A DNA stretch of 64,000 bases, taken from positions 248,001-312,000 of the forward strand of contig JADKBZ010000001.1 of the NCBI GenBank assembly GCA_016714815.1. The letters run 5' to 3'. This DNA is from Holophagales bacterium (GTDB lineage: Bacteria > Acidobacteriota > Thermoanaerobaculia > UBA5066). Of this stretch, positions 52,359-62,587 are shown piece after piece (within the stretch, counting starts at the first letter, position 1; every line of letters begins with the position of its first letter). Under the pieces are notes generated by a model. It ran no database searches. It saw only the letters and a program-made list of their open reading frames with translations, and was not told the origin of the DNA. A program made the position numbers and the translations under genes.

Positions 52359-53688
52359 CCGCGCCCTTCCCGCCCGCCCGCCACCGCAGTCCCGTCAGCA
52401 GGACGAGCGCGTTCACGCCCGTGCCGACGAGGACCGGGTCGGCCCCCGATCCCGACAGCCTCGCGGCCACGGCGGCGCCCCCCCCGAGGAGCATCGCGGT
52501 CCCGGCGACCCCGGGACGGACGCGGAGCCGGGGAGCGAAGGCGAGGAGTGTGGGCAGGATCAGCCCCGACGCGAAGATCGTGTATCCGAGGCGGAACGTC
52601 TCGAGGACGTCGCGCATCGCGAAGGCGACGGCGAGGCCGAGAACGCCGTAGACGACGACCAGGAGGCGCGACGTGCGGGTGGGGGCGCCGCCGAGAAGGT
52701 CGTGCGAGGTCGCCGCCGCCGCCGAGAGAAGGACCGAATCGGCAGACGACTGCATCGTCGCCACGAGCGCCACGAGGAGGAGCGGGGAGAGCAGCGGTCC
52801 GGCCAGCTCGCGAACCGCGGACGGGAAGAGGGCCTGGGGCGGCCCCCCGACGCCGAGGGCGACCCCGGCGAGCGCGACCACCGTCACCGCGGCCCCGAAC
52901 GCGAGCTTGGCGGCGGCGGCGCCGAGTGCGGCGCGGCGGGCCGTCGCGGCGTCCCGGGCCGAGAGGAGCTTGGCCCAGACGTCGCTCCCGACCGCGTGCG
53001 GCAGGCCGACGAGGACGAGGAGCGCACCGGCGTCGGCCCAGCCGAACCGCGGTCCGACCGGAAAGACGAGGAGCTCCTTCGGCCACCCCGTCCGCGCCAG
53101 CGACGAGAGCGCGAGAGGAAGGGCGACGCCGACGATTCCCAGCAGCATCAGACCGAGCTGGAGCAGGTCGGTCCTCACGACGGCCCGCTGCCCGCCGAGG
53201 CTCGTGTAGGCGACGAAGAGCGCGGCGGTGCCGACGAGGGTCGCCGTCGGATCCCAGTCCGTCAGGGCGGTGACGACGGTCTCGGTCGCCTGAGCGAGGA
53301 GGGCGAACCAGACGATCTCGGCGAGCACGACCAGGAACGCGGCGATCTTCCGCACGCGCTCGCCGTAGAAGCGTCCGACGACGGCGGCGAGGGTCACCTC
53401 TCCCGTTTCACGGACCTTTCGGGCCAGGAAGAGCCCGAGCAGCAGGAGCCCGAGCGCCCCCGCCAGGTCGAGCCAGAGACCGGGAAGCCCGCTGCGGGCC
53501 ACGAGAGCGGCCAGGACGAGCGTCGTCGAGCCGCCGATCGTCGTGGAGGTGAGGGCCGCCCAGGTGGCCAGGAGGCCGAACGAACGGTCGCCGAGGAGAA
53601 ACGCCTCGGGCGAGCGGGAGGCGCGGCGCGCGGAGAGGAGCCCGACGAGGAGCACGGCCGCGCCATAGGCCACGAGAGCGGCGATCAC
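52342..53688 (-). CDS. Sodium:solute symporter (SSS) family protein
   Basis: The 448-residue inner-membrane protein has about 12-13 hydrophobic helices. It carries typical SSS family stretches: SPEAFLLGDRSFGLLATWAALTSTTIGGSTT near the N-terminus (its Ser/Thr-rich TM2), and ATMQSSADSVLLSAAAATSHDLL in the sodium-site region. Substrate cannot be assigned (the family includes proline, pantothenate and sugar carriers). It converges on the TetR gene with a 17-base overlap. Confidence 0.85.
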   Translation of the reverse strand: MIAALVAYGAAVLLVGLLSARRASRSPEAFLLGDRSFGLLATWAALTSTTIGGSTTLVLAALVARSGLPGLWLDLAGALGLLLLGLFLARKVRETGEVTLAAVVGRFYGERVRKIAAFLVVLAEIVWFALLAQATETVVTALTDWDPTATLVGTAALFVAYTSLGGQRAVVRTDLLQLGLMLLGIVGVALPLALSSLARTGWPKELLVFPVGPRFGWADAGALLVLVGLPHAVGSDVWAKLLSARDAATARRAALGAAAAKLAFGAAVTVVALAGVALGVGGPPQALFPSAVRELAGPLLSPLLLVALVATMQSSADSVLLSAAAATSHDLLGGAPTRTSRLLVVVYGVLGLAVAFAMRDVLETFRLGYTIFASGLILPTLLAFAPRLRVRPGVAGTAMLLGGGAAVAARLSGSGADPVLVGTGVNALVLLTGLRWRAGGKGAVSRDQ

Positions 53689-53717
53689 GGCGGGTCCCTC
53701 CGGGTTACGATCCTGTC

Positions 53718-54026
53718 GTGAAGCGGACGTTCACCTTCGAGGAAGCGCGCAAGCTCGTTCCCGCGGTGAGGGAGAGGACGCGCCGCGCGCTCTCGAAGTT
53801 CGAAGGCCTCGGCGAGACCGGAGACGGTCCTCACGGCGACGAAGCGAAGGGGATTCTCGTGGCGTGGGCGCGCGAGATGAGCGAGCTCGGAATCGACGTC
53901 AAGGGGCCGTGGCTCGTCGACTTCGACTCGGGAGACGGGTACTGGTGCTGGCGCTGGCCCGAGGAGACGCTCGACTACTACCACGGATACGACGAGGGCT
54001 TCTCGGCGCGCGTCAGGATCCAGTAG
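53718..54026 (+). CDS. DUF2203 family protein
   Basis: The 102-residue product begins at GTG 53718 with KRTFTFEEARKLVPAVRERT, and ends WLVDFDSGDGYWCWRWPEETLDYYHGYDEGFSARVRI. The first helix and the final DFD...G...W...E...H...G..R motif match DUF2203, a small cytoplasmic family of unknown function. It converges on the thioesterase with a 14-base overlap. Confidence 0.75.
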   Translation: MKRTFTFEEARKLVPAVRERTRRALSKFEGLGETGDGPHGDEAKGILVAWAREMSELGIDVKGPWLVDFDSGDGYWCWRWPEETLDYYHGYDEGFSARVRIQ

Positions 54027-54516
54027 CCGGGTGGGCGGGGCGCTGGTGCGCGCGGGGCGTGGAGGCCTGGAAAGCCTCGATTCGCTTCTTCAGGTCGTCG
54101 GAAAGGGGAACCTTCGTTCCCGAAGCCCAGTCCCACGTGACCTGAACGGTCCGGCCCGAGGCCACGAGCCGCATCTCGGCGTCGACCGACCCCCCGGCCG
54201 CGACGATCCGGTAGTCGAACGCGAACGAGGAGGTCCCGAAGTCCCCGGCGCGGCACCCGACGAGGAGCCGCTCGCCGAGCCGCACGGGCGAGGCGTAGTC
54301 GCACTCGGCCCGGGCCAGGACGAAGCCGAACTGCGCCGGGTCGATCGCCTCTCCGGGAGAGAAGGCGGGGTGCAGCGCCAGCCAGAACGCGAGACGGGCC
54401 TGCTCGAAGTAGCTCAGGTAAACTGCGTTGTTCACGTGCCCCATCGCGTCGAGGTCCCGGAAACGGACCTCCACCCCCACGACGCACGGAAACTCGGGAA
54501 GACGAACATCACGCAT
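54013..54516 (-). CDS. Acyl-CoA thioesterase, hot-dog fold (4HBT)
   Basis: ATG 54514-54516 gives 167 residues. The signature VRFRDLDAMGHVNNAVYLSYFEQAR, shown here in parts as FRDLDAMGHVNNAVY and SYFEQAR, is that of 4-hydroxybenzoyl-CoA thioesterase-like enzymes with the catalytic Asp in DLDAMGHVNN. Such enzymes hydrolyse acyl-CoA or acyl-ACP thioesters; the acyl group is not predicted. The frame extends further upstream antisense to the kinase-like gene, which is not supported. Confidence 0.85.
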   Translation of the reverse strand: MRDVRLPEFPCVVGVEVRFRDLDAMGHVNNAVYLSYFEQARLAFWLALHPAFSPGEAIDPAQFGFVLARAECDYASPVRLGERLLVGCRAGDFGTSSFAFDYRIVAAGGSVDAEMRLVASGRTVQVTWDWASGTKVPLSDDLKKRIEAFQASTPRAHQRPAHPATGS

Positions 54517-54561
54517 CCTGGACGACTCTAGCACCGCAGTTCGGGTGAGAATACGGCTCCG

Positions 54562-55929
54562 GTGGCACGAACTCCGAATCTCGAAGACGACCTCGACTCC
54601 CTGCTCGACCGCGCGTTGCGCGGCGACGGGGACGTCACCGACGAAAAGCTGCGGGCTCGCCTGTCGCAGGCCTTCCCCGCGCTGAAGCCGCCCGTGCAGG
54701 CGCCCGCCGTCCGGCCGCCCGCTCCGGCGGCGCCAGCGGCGGCCGCGACCGCCCGGCCGGTGCCGACCCCTTCGCCCATGACGGCGGAATCGACCGGGCC
54801 GGTCGAGGGGCCCGCCTCCGGCGGGCCAGGAGGGTCCGGGCCGAGCCTGGCCGAGGCTCTTCCCCTCGGCATCGTCCTCTCCGACGCCTCCGGCCTCGTC
54901 AGGAGCGCGAACGCGATGGCGAGGCGGCTCTTCGGCGCCGACTCGAAGGCTCTCGAGGGACGCCGGGTCATCGAGCTCTTCGAGGCGGTCGAGCGGGGCC
55001 AGCTCGCGGGCCTGCTCGAGGACGCGTTCCGGGCGCGGCCGTCCCGGGAAGTCTCCCTCAGCGCGGTGAACCCGGCCGGAGCCGTGGCCGTGCGCGTCTC
55101 GGCCGCGGGCCGGTTCGGCCCGGACCGGAAGCTCGTTCAGGTCGTCTGGACCGTCCGTGAGGCGGGCGTGAGCCCGGCGGCGCTCGAGGTCCAGGTCCAC
55201 AGCGGCAAGCAGGAGGCGATCGCCGAGCTGGGCGTGGAGCTCGGCCGCGAGGTGAGCCCGCTCCTCGTCCGGCTCACCGAGGCGCTCGTCTCCGTCCAGC
55301 GCGTCCTTTCCTCCGGTGGCGACGAGACGCCGTCGGAACGGGATGCGATCCGGGTCAAGATCGCCGACGCCCTGTCCGGCCTCCTTCGCCTCTCCGAGGT
55401 CGTCGCGGAGCTGGAGCGTTTCGCCGCGACGACCCCTCTCAAGCTCGAGCCCGTCGATCCGTCCGAGGTTCTCGAGCGGGCGCAGAAGCTGCTCGGGAGG
55501 GTGCTGAAAGGGGCGAAGGTCCGGGTCCGCAACGACATGGACGAGCCCGCGCCCCGGGTGCTCGCCGACGCGCCGCGGATGGCGGAGATCTTCGTGAACC
55601 TGATGCGCAACGCGCGCAAGGCGATCGTCCGCCGCTTCGACGAGGGCGACCCGGACGCGAGCGTGGGGACGAAGCGGCTCGTCGTCGTCGAGGCCTTCGT
55701 GAAGGACCCTTACGTCGCGCTCGTCTTCACGAACAACGGCCTGCCGGTTCCGGCTGCCGACCAGGAGAAGATCTTCCTTCCCTCGTTCCAGGCGCGTGAC
55801 CCGGAGAAGAACGGCCTCGGGCTTCCCGAGACCGCCGCGCTCCTGAAGCAGATGGGGGGCGCGATCCGCTGCGAGTCGCTCGGCGACAAGGGCACCCGCT
55901 TCATCCTGACGCTCCCGAAGGCGTCCTAG
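54562..55929 (+). CDS. PAS and histidine-kinase-like protein lacking key catalytic residues
   Basis: The 455-residue product has a low-complexity Pro/Ala linker (about 42-95) and a PAS domain (about 96-200; GIVLSDASGLVRSANAMARRLFG). A helical DHp-like region follows, then a GHKL-type domain (about 300-455). The DHp motif reads AELGVELGREVSPLL, with Arg229 where phospho-accepting His is expected. The GHKL N-box is intact (FVNLMRNARKAI), but the DNG Asp is Asn (FTNNGLPVP, residues 389-397). GLGLPETAALL fits the G2 box. No receiver or membrane helix is seen. It is probably a signalling pseudokinase or an unusual ATP-binding regulator. Confidence 0.8.
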   Translation: MARTPNLEDDLDSLLDRALRGDGDVTDEKLRARLSQAFPALKPPVQAPAVRPPAPAAPAAAATARPVPTPSPMTAESTGPVEGPASGGPGGSGPSLAEALPLGIVLSDASGLVRSANAMARRLFGADSKALEGRRVIELFEAVERGQLAGLLEDAFRARPSREVSLSAVNPAGAVAVRVSAAGRFGPDRKLVQVVWTVREAGVSPAALEVQVHSGKQEAIAELGVELGREVSPLLVRLTEALVSVQRVLSSGGDETPSERDAIRVKIADALSGLLRLSEVVAELERFAATTPLKLEPVDPSEVLERAQKLLGRVLKGAKVRVRNDMDEPAPRVLADAPRMAEIFVNLMRNARKAIVRRFDEGDPDASVGTKRLVVVEAFVKDPYVALVFTNNGLPVPAADQEKIFLPSFQARDPEKNGLGLPETAALLKQMGGAIRCESLGDKGTRFILTLPKAS

Positions 55930-55936
55930 CCAGGGG

Positions 55937-56581
55937 TCAGGCGATCCCGAGGACCCGGCGTCCCTCGGGGGTCGCCATGTCCGCGCTCCAGGGCGGGTCC
56001 CAGACGAGCTGGACGTCCGCGGACCCGACCCCGGGCAGCGCGAGGATCCGCCCCCGGGCGTCCGCCGCGATCGCGGGACCCATGCCGCACCCGGGGGCCG
56101 TCAGAGTCATCTTCACGGAAACGTGGACCGGGACGAGCTTCGCGGGCGACCCGCCCCGCGGAGCCGCTTCGCCCCGCATGGGAGATCCGCCCCGCATGGG
56201 AGATCCGCCCCGCATGGGAGATCCGCCCCGCATGGGAGACAAGGTCAGGTCGTAGACGAGCCCGAGGTCGACGATGTTCACCGGGATCTCCGGGTCGTAG
56301 CACTCTCCGAGCGCCCGCCAGACGTCCTCCTCCGTCGCCGGCCCTTGCGCGACGGCCTTCGGCGCGACAGGGAGAACGGGCGCGTCGAGACCGAGGGCGT
56401 CGGCGTCTTCGGAGGCGATTCGGAAGAGTCCGCCCACCGTCGGGGCCTGCACGGTGAACGAGCCGCCGAGCGACTGGACGAGGTAGACGGCCGCCCCCTC
56501 GGGGAGAACGGCGCCGTCGCCGCTCGGGACCCTCACCGCGGGGCAGTCCCTGCGGAGGAGGAGTGCCGGCGTCCGTGTCAC
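55937..56581 (-). CDS. sufT: Fe-S cluster assembly protein SufT (DUF59/MIP18 family)
   Basis: GTG 56579-56581 overlaps the MFS stop (GTGA) and gives 214 residues. The N-terminal region is typical of SufT: VPSGDGAVLPEGAAVYL and QSLGGSFTVQAPTVGGLFRI. The DUF59 core reads YDPEIPVNIVDLGLVYDL and ends with APGCGMGPAI, its hallmark. SufT matures iron-sulfur proteins. Between the core's VYDLTLS and VPVHVSVKMTL a repeated SPMRGG stretch is inserted, which lengthens a surface loop. erpA lies nearby on the same strand. Confidence 0.88.
   Translation of the reverse strand: MTRTPALLLRRDCPAVRVPSGDGAVLPEGAAVYLVQSLGGSFTVQAPTVGGLFRIASEDADALGLDAPVLPVAPKAVAQGPATEEDVWRALGECYDPEIPVNIVDLGLVYDLTLSPMRGGSPMRGGSPMRGGSPMRGEAAPRGGSPAKLVPVHVSVKMTLTAPGCGMGPAIAADARGRILALPGVGSADVQLVWDPPWSADMATPEGRRVLGIA
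56170..56239. repeat. 18-base in-frame tandem repeat inside sufT
   Basis: Four copies of CGCCCCGCATGGGAGATC start at 56170, 56188, 56206 and 56224; the last is slightly cut. They are perfect or nearly so and encode SPMRGG units on the minus strand. Being a multiple of three, copy number can change without breaking the frame. Confidence 0.95.
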
Positions 56582-57768
56582 GAGGCGCTTCGCGCCGGCG
56601 ACGCGACGGCCCGCAGGCCGACGAGGACGACGACGACGGCCGCGACCTCCAGGAGCGCGCCCGTTCCGTACGGGCCGGCGGCCCCCCACTTGAACCAGAC
56701 GTGCTCGCCCCAGAACGGGCCGATGATCCGCCCGAGCGAGGAGAGGGACTGGGCGGCGCCGAGGATCTCGCCCTGCTCGGCGGAGTCCGTCGAGCGGGAG
56801 AGAAGACCGGCGAGGGCGGGATTCGTCAGGCCGCTTCCCGTCGCCGTCATCACGATGAGGGCGACCAGCGCGCCGTGACCCGGCACCAGGACGAGGCCGG
56901 CGAACGAGAGTGCCAGCAGGGTCGTTCCGATCCCGATCAGGCGCGCCTCCCCCAGCAGCGGAACGAGGCGCCGGATCAGGCCCCCCTGGACGACGGCCCC
57001 GGTGACGCCGATCAGGACGAAGAGCCAGGAGACCGTCGAAGGGTCGTGCCCGAAGCGGCTCCGGGCGAACTGGGCGAAGGTCGCTTCGAAGTTCGCAAAG
57101 GCAGTGGTGTTCAGGAGCGTGATCAGGAGGAGCGCGCCGACGACGGGCCTACGGAAACCGGCGATCGCGGCGCGCAGGGGAAATCTGCTGCGGACGGGTC
57201 TCGCCGCGGCGTCGGCCGGACGGGTCTCGGGAAGCCCGAAAAAGGCCCAGAGGAACGCCACGAGCGAGAGGCCGGCGGCGACGAGGCCGGGCAGCATGGG
57301 GCTCACCTTCACGGCGAAGCCGCCGATCGCGGGGCCGAAGACGAAGCCGAGGCCGAAAGCCATCCCGACGAGGCCCATCCCGCGCGCCCGGTCGCCCTGT
57401 GGCGTCACGTCGGCGATGACCGCCTGCGCCGTGCCGATGTTCGCGCCCATGATTCCCGCCAGGACCCGCGAGGCGAGGAGGCCGGCGAAGGAGCCTGCGA
57501 ACGCGAAGAGCAGGTAGCTGAGGAAGCTCCCGAAGAGGGAGAAGAGGAGGACGGGCCGTCTCCCGATCCGGTCCGAGAGCCGCCCGAGGAGCGGGGCGAA
57601 GAGGAACTGCATCGCCGAAAAGCTCGCCATCAGGATTCCGAAGGCGAGAGGGGACGGGTGGAAGGCCTCGGCGTAGAGCGGGACGAGCGGGATGACGATG
57701 CCGAATCCGACGAGGTCGATGAAGACCGTCAGGAAGACGACGGCGAGAGGAGAGAGGCGCCGGCTCAC
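56578..57768 (-). CDS. MFS transporter, TetA-like (DHA1 family)
   Basis: The 396-residue protein has 12 predicted membrane helices. It starts PLAVVFLTVFIDLVGFGIVIP, has motif A as GRLSDRIGRRPVLL, motif C-like GMAFGLGFVFGPAIGG, and a central basic loop near RPVRSRFPLRAA. This is the drug:H+ antiporter-1 layout of TetA-like exporters. Substrate is not predictable. It is coupled to sufT by a 4-base overlap, which hints at co-expression but not shared function. Confidence 0.88.
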   Translation of the reverse strand: MSRRLSPLAVVFLTVFIDLVGFGIVIPLVPLYAEAFHPSPLAFGILMASFSAMQFLFAPLLGRLSDRIGRRPVLLFSLFGSFLSYLLFAFAGSFAGLLASRVLAGIMGANIGTAQAVIADVTPQGDRARGMGLVGMAFGLGFVFGPAIGGFAVKVSPMLPGLVAAGLSLVAFLWAFFGLPETRPADAAARPVRSRFPLRAAIAGFRRPVVGALLLITLLNTTAFANFEATFAQFARSRFGHDPSTVSWLFVLIGVTGAVVQGGLIRRLVPLLGEARLIGIGTTLLALSFAGLVLVPGHGALVALIVMTATGSGLTNPALAGLLSRSTDSAEQGEILGAAQSLSSLGRIIGPFWGEHVWFKWGAAGPYGTGALLEVAAVVVVLVGLRAVASPARSAS

Positions 57769-57797
57769 TCGGTGGGCGTCGGGGCTCCGAAGACGGG

Positions 57798-57821
57798 GAC
57801 GGCCCCCGGACGGGGGCCGTC
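57798..57821 (-). terminator. Hairpin downstream of erpA
   Basis: GACGGCCCCC-ggac-GGGGGCCGTC is a perfect 10-base stem between erpA and the MFS gene. It lacks a U-run on the minus strand, so it may attenuate rather than fully terminate. Confidence 0.4.
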
Positions 57822-57844
57822 GTCATCTCGCGGGGCCATCCGGG

Positions 57845-58216
57845 TCAGGCGAAGCTCTTGCCGCAGCCGCAGCCGCTGCCGGCGTTCGGGTTCTCGACGG
57901 AGAAGCCGGCGCCGCGGAAATCCTCGATCCAGTCGACGGTGGAGCCGTTGAGCTTCATGGCGCTCGTCTTGTCGACGAGGACCTGGATTCCGCTGACGGC
58001 CAGGACGTGGTCCGTCTCCTTGGCGTCGTCGAACGTGAAGCCGTACTGGAAGCCCGAGCAGCCGCCGGCCTGGACGAAGACCCGGAGCGCCTTGCCGCCC
58101 GCGTCGGGCATCTTGGCGGCGAAGTCCTTGACCTTGTCGACGGCACGATCGGTGAGGCTGAGAGCGAACGTCTCCTGGACGGAGACTGTGGCGGTGTTGA
58201 GGGTCGTGGACGCCAT
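57845..58216 (-). CDS. erpA: Iron-sulfur cluster insertion protein ErpA
   Basis: ErpA is an A-type carrier that passes [Fe-S] clusters to target enzymes. The 123-residue product has ALSLTDRAVDKVKDFAAK, the first ligand in RVFVQAGGCSGFQYGF, and the C-terminal ligand pair in NAGSGCGCGKSF. All three conserved cysteines are present. Length fits ErpA/IscA/HesB; ErpA is preferred by overall pattern. Its upstream region is shared with divergently transcribed nrdJ. Confidence 0.9.
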   Translation of the reverse strand: MASTTLNTATVSVQETFALSLTDRAVDKVKDFAAKMPDAGGKALRVFVQAGGCSGFQYGFTFDDAKETDHVLAVSGIQVLVDKTSAMKLNGSTVDWIEDFRGAGFSVENPNAGSGCGCGKSFA

Positions 58217-58347
58217 CGGTTCCTCCTCGCGGCTCCGCCGCGAAGGCGGCTCCGAGCCACGAACCTTTTATTGTCCCTCCCGATCGGATCGCCGTCAACG
58301 TGCCCTCCGGACCTGCGGAGCAAGATCCGGACCAGTACAGAAGGTGC

Positions 58348-58394
58348 GCACAAAATATAGTGGTCGGAAATTCATCGCCTACGACATCTTGCGA
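58348..58394 (+). promoter_or_regulatory. Tandem NrdR boxes upstream of nrdJ
   Basis: The NrdR-box consensus is acaCwAtATaTwGtgt. GCACAAAATATAGTGG at 58348-58363 matches at 13 of 16 positions. A second site at 58379-58394 (CTACGACATCTTGCGA) matches all six invariant positions, though fewer weak ones. The start-to-start spacing of 31 bases is the usual spacing of paired NrdR boxes. TATAGT inside box 1 could be the -10 element, which would let NrdR repress. Confidence 0.68.
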
Positions 58395-58413
58395 CTTCCC
58401 TCCCGGCCTCGTA

Positions 58414-58442
58414 GAATTCCTCATCCCACAACTTAGGAATTC
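58414..58442 (+). promoter_or_regulatory. Inverted repeat in the nrdJ leader
   Basis: GAATTCCT (58414-58421) and AGGAATTC (58435-58442) are a perfect inverted repeat with a 13-base loop, ending four bases before the AAGGGGG ribosome site of nrdJ. It could fold in mRNA near the ribosome site, or be a protein operator. Confidence 0.55.
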
Positions 58443-58458
58443 CACAAGGGGGTCCGCC

Positions 58459-61263
<2,805 letters not shown>

Positions 61264-61271
61264 AATGGATA

Positions 61272-61299
61272 GGGGGACCCGGGTCCGCCCGGGTCCCCC
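61272..61299 (+). terminator. Hairpin after nrdJ
   Basis: GGGGGACCCGGG-tccg-CCCGGGTCCCCC is a perfect 12-base stem 8 bases after the nrdJ stop. It lacks a U-run but is very stable, and probably marks the transcript end. Confidence 0.6.
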
Positions 61300-61484
61300 T
61301 GCCGCGCTCCGCGCGGCACCCCTCCGCGGCGGTGAGGCAGCGGCCTTCGGCCGCGGCGGAGTGAGCGGTTCCTTCGTGTAGCCGGTCCACCCGGGTCCCT
61401 CTGGCGCGCCGGGCGCGCCACCCCCCCGCAGCGGTGAGGAGTCGGCCTTCGGCCGCAGCGGAGTGAGCGGTTCCCTCGTGTGAC
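61282..61484. repeat. 102-base direct repeat, two copies
   Basis: Sequence from about 61282-61380 repeats at 61384-61482 with offset 102 and about 85 per cent identity by eye. It includes CCCGGGTCC, GCGGTGAGG, CGGCCTTCGGCCG and GAGTGAGCGGTTCC. It fills the gap between nrdJ and the convergent zinc-ribbon gene. No function is seen. Confidence 0.8.
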
Positions 61485-61515
61485 GCGTCCGCCCGCGGCG
61501 CGAACCGCTCCGGCT

Positions 61516-61950
61516 CTACGGCTTCTTGCCGAAGAGCTGGTCGAAGGCGGAGCGGGCCTGGTCGGGCGTGTCGGTCGCCTTGCGGCCGGTCAGGTCGAGC
61601 GTCACGGCCGGCTCGTAGAAGGTGCAGTCGTTCGCTCGCGACTTGGCGGAGATGGGAGTCGGAATCGGCTGGCGGCACTGGAACTGGGCCCCGCCGTCGA
61701 AGTGCCGGCACTGGGCGCAGGCGTGGAGCGGGGTCTTGCACTTGCCGCAGACCGCCGCCGGGGACACGGCCGGGTCGTTCTTCTCGCCGCAGCCGCGGCA
61801 GCGGAAGACCTCCACGCTGGGCCGGCCGGCGCTCCGGCCGCGCGGTGCCCCTTCGAGGCGCGCGGGGCGGTCGTCGAAGGGGCCCGAAGGGCCGCGGGGA
61901 GTGGAAGGGCCCTTGTCCTGGTAGCCGTTCTGGCGGTACTTGCGATCCAT
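61516..61950 (-). CDS. Zinc-ribbon protein of unknown function
   Basis: ATG 61948-61950 gives 144 residues. The first 45 are basic and low-complexity. The core has several Cys pairs: FRCRGCGEKND, AAVCGKCKTPLHACAQCRHF and FQCRQPI, then a lone Cys in ANDCTFYEPA. This suggests two or three zinc-binding knuckles. The C-terminus is SAFDQLFGKKP. Some zinc-ribbon proteins of this type are annotated only as hypothetical. No partner is indicated by context. Confidence 0.7.
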   Translation of the reverse strand: MDRKYRQNGYQDKGPSTPRGPSGPFDDRPARLEGAPRGRSAGRPSVEVFRCRGCGEKNDPAVSPAAVCGKCKTPLHACAQCRHFDGGAQFQCRQPIPTPISAKSRANDCTFYEPAVTLDLTGRKATDTPDQARSAFDQLFGKKP

Positions 61951-62071
61951 GAGCTTCACCTCGTCCCGGAGCGTTCGGCAACGGGGCCCCTCAAGTCTAC
62001 GCGCGGTGCGAGGAGCCCCGCCCGACCCCCCTCCCGCGGTATCGTTGCGGGCGTACGAGGAGAACTCGCCG

Positions 62072-62443
62072 ATGAAGCTGATCCTGCGGATCGTCATCAA
62101 CGCCCTGGCGCTCGGCGCCGCTTCCTGGCTCGTCCCCGGAATCCGGGCCGGAAGCGTCGCGTCGCTGCTCCTGATCGCCCTCGTCTTCGGCGTCCTGAAC
62201 GCGCTGGTGCGGCCGCTTCTGAAGCTCCTCTCCTGCCCGTTCATCATCCTCACGCTGGGCCTCTTCACCCTCGTCCTGAATGCCGGGATGCTCCTCCTGA
62301 CGGCACGCCTCGGGCAGGCGTTCGGCATCGACTTTTTCGTCGCCGACTTCTGGGCGGCGTTCCTCGGCGCCCTCGTCGTCTCCGTCGTCTCGGTCGTCCT
62401 CTCCTGGATCCTCATCGACGACGGAAGAGCTGACCCCTCTTGA
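62072..62443 (+). CDS. Phage holin family / YvlD-like membrane protein
   Basis: The 123-residue product has four hydrophobic helices (ILRIVINALALGAASWLVPG, ASLLLIALVFGVLNALVRPL, PFIILTLGLFTLVLNAGMLL, FLGALVVSVVSVVLSWILI). The RPLLKLLSCPFIILTLGLFT segment is the signature of the PF04020 holin-like (YvlD) family. It is usually chromosomal and not phage-linked; here too there are no phage genes. Role probably in the membrane or stress response. Confidence 0.85.
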   Translation: MKLILRIVINALALGAASWLVPGIRAGSVASLLLIALVFGVLNALVRPLLKLLSCPFIILTLGLFTLVLNAGMLLLTARLGQAFGIDFFVADFWAAFLGALVVSVVSVVLSWILIDDGRADPS

Positions 62444-62469
62444 CAGCCGCGGTACTGTTCTCCACGGCC

Positions 62470-62556
62470 GTGAAGCGCTTCTCGTTTACCCCCTCCATCG
62501 GCTTCTTCGGCGGCGTCTATACGCCGGCCCGGGAGAGGGTGCGAGCCGCCAGGTAA
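62470..62556 (+). CDS. Candidate Phe/Tyr-rich leader peptide of an attenuator
   Basis: A 28-codon frame from GTG 62470 to TAA 62554-62556 encodes VKRFSFTPSIGFFGGVYTP, then an Arg-rich end. It has four Phe (codons 4, 6, 12, 13) and one Tyr (codon 17). It stands between the holin gene and an intrinsic terminator that precedes an aromatic-synthesis gene, exactly the pattern of the pheL leader. No ribosome site is seen before the GTG, which is the main weakness. Confidence 0.5.
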   Translation: MKRFSFTPSIGFFGGVYTPARERVRAAR

Positions 62557-62587
62557 CTGGTTCCGACGGCAAGCGAAGGGCAGAAAC

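Noticed and set aside
62072..62443. A prophage because of the holin-family gene
   Set aside because: PF04020-like genes are usual chromosomal genes, and no other phage genes are nearby.
62440..62445. TTGACA as the -35 box of the attenuator
   Set aside because: The sequence is perfect, but the 16-18 base spacing leads to CACGGC-type DNA and not a -10 element. A weaker CTGACC-N17-TACTGT pair is possible but puts the start very close to the leader GTG.
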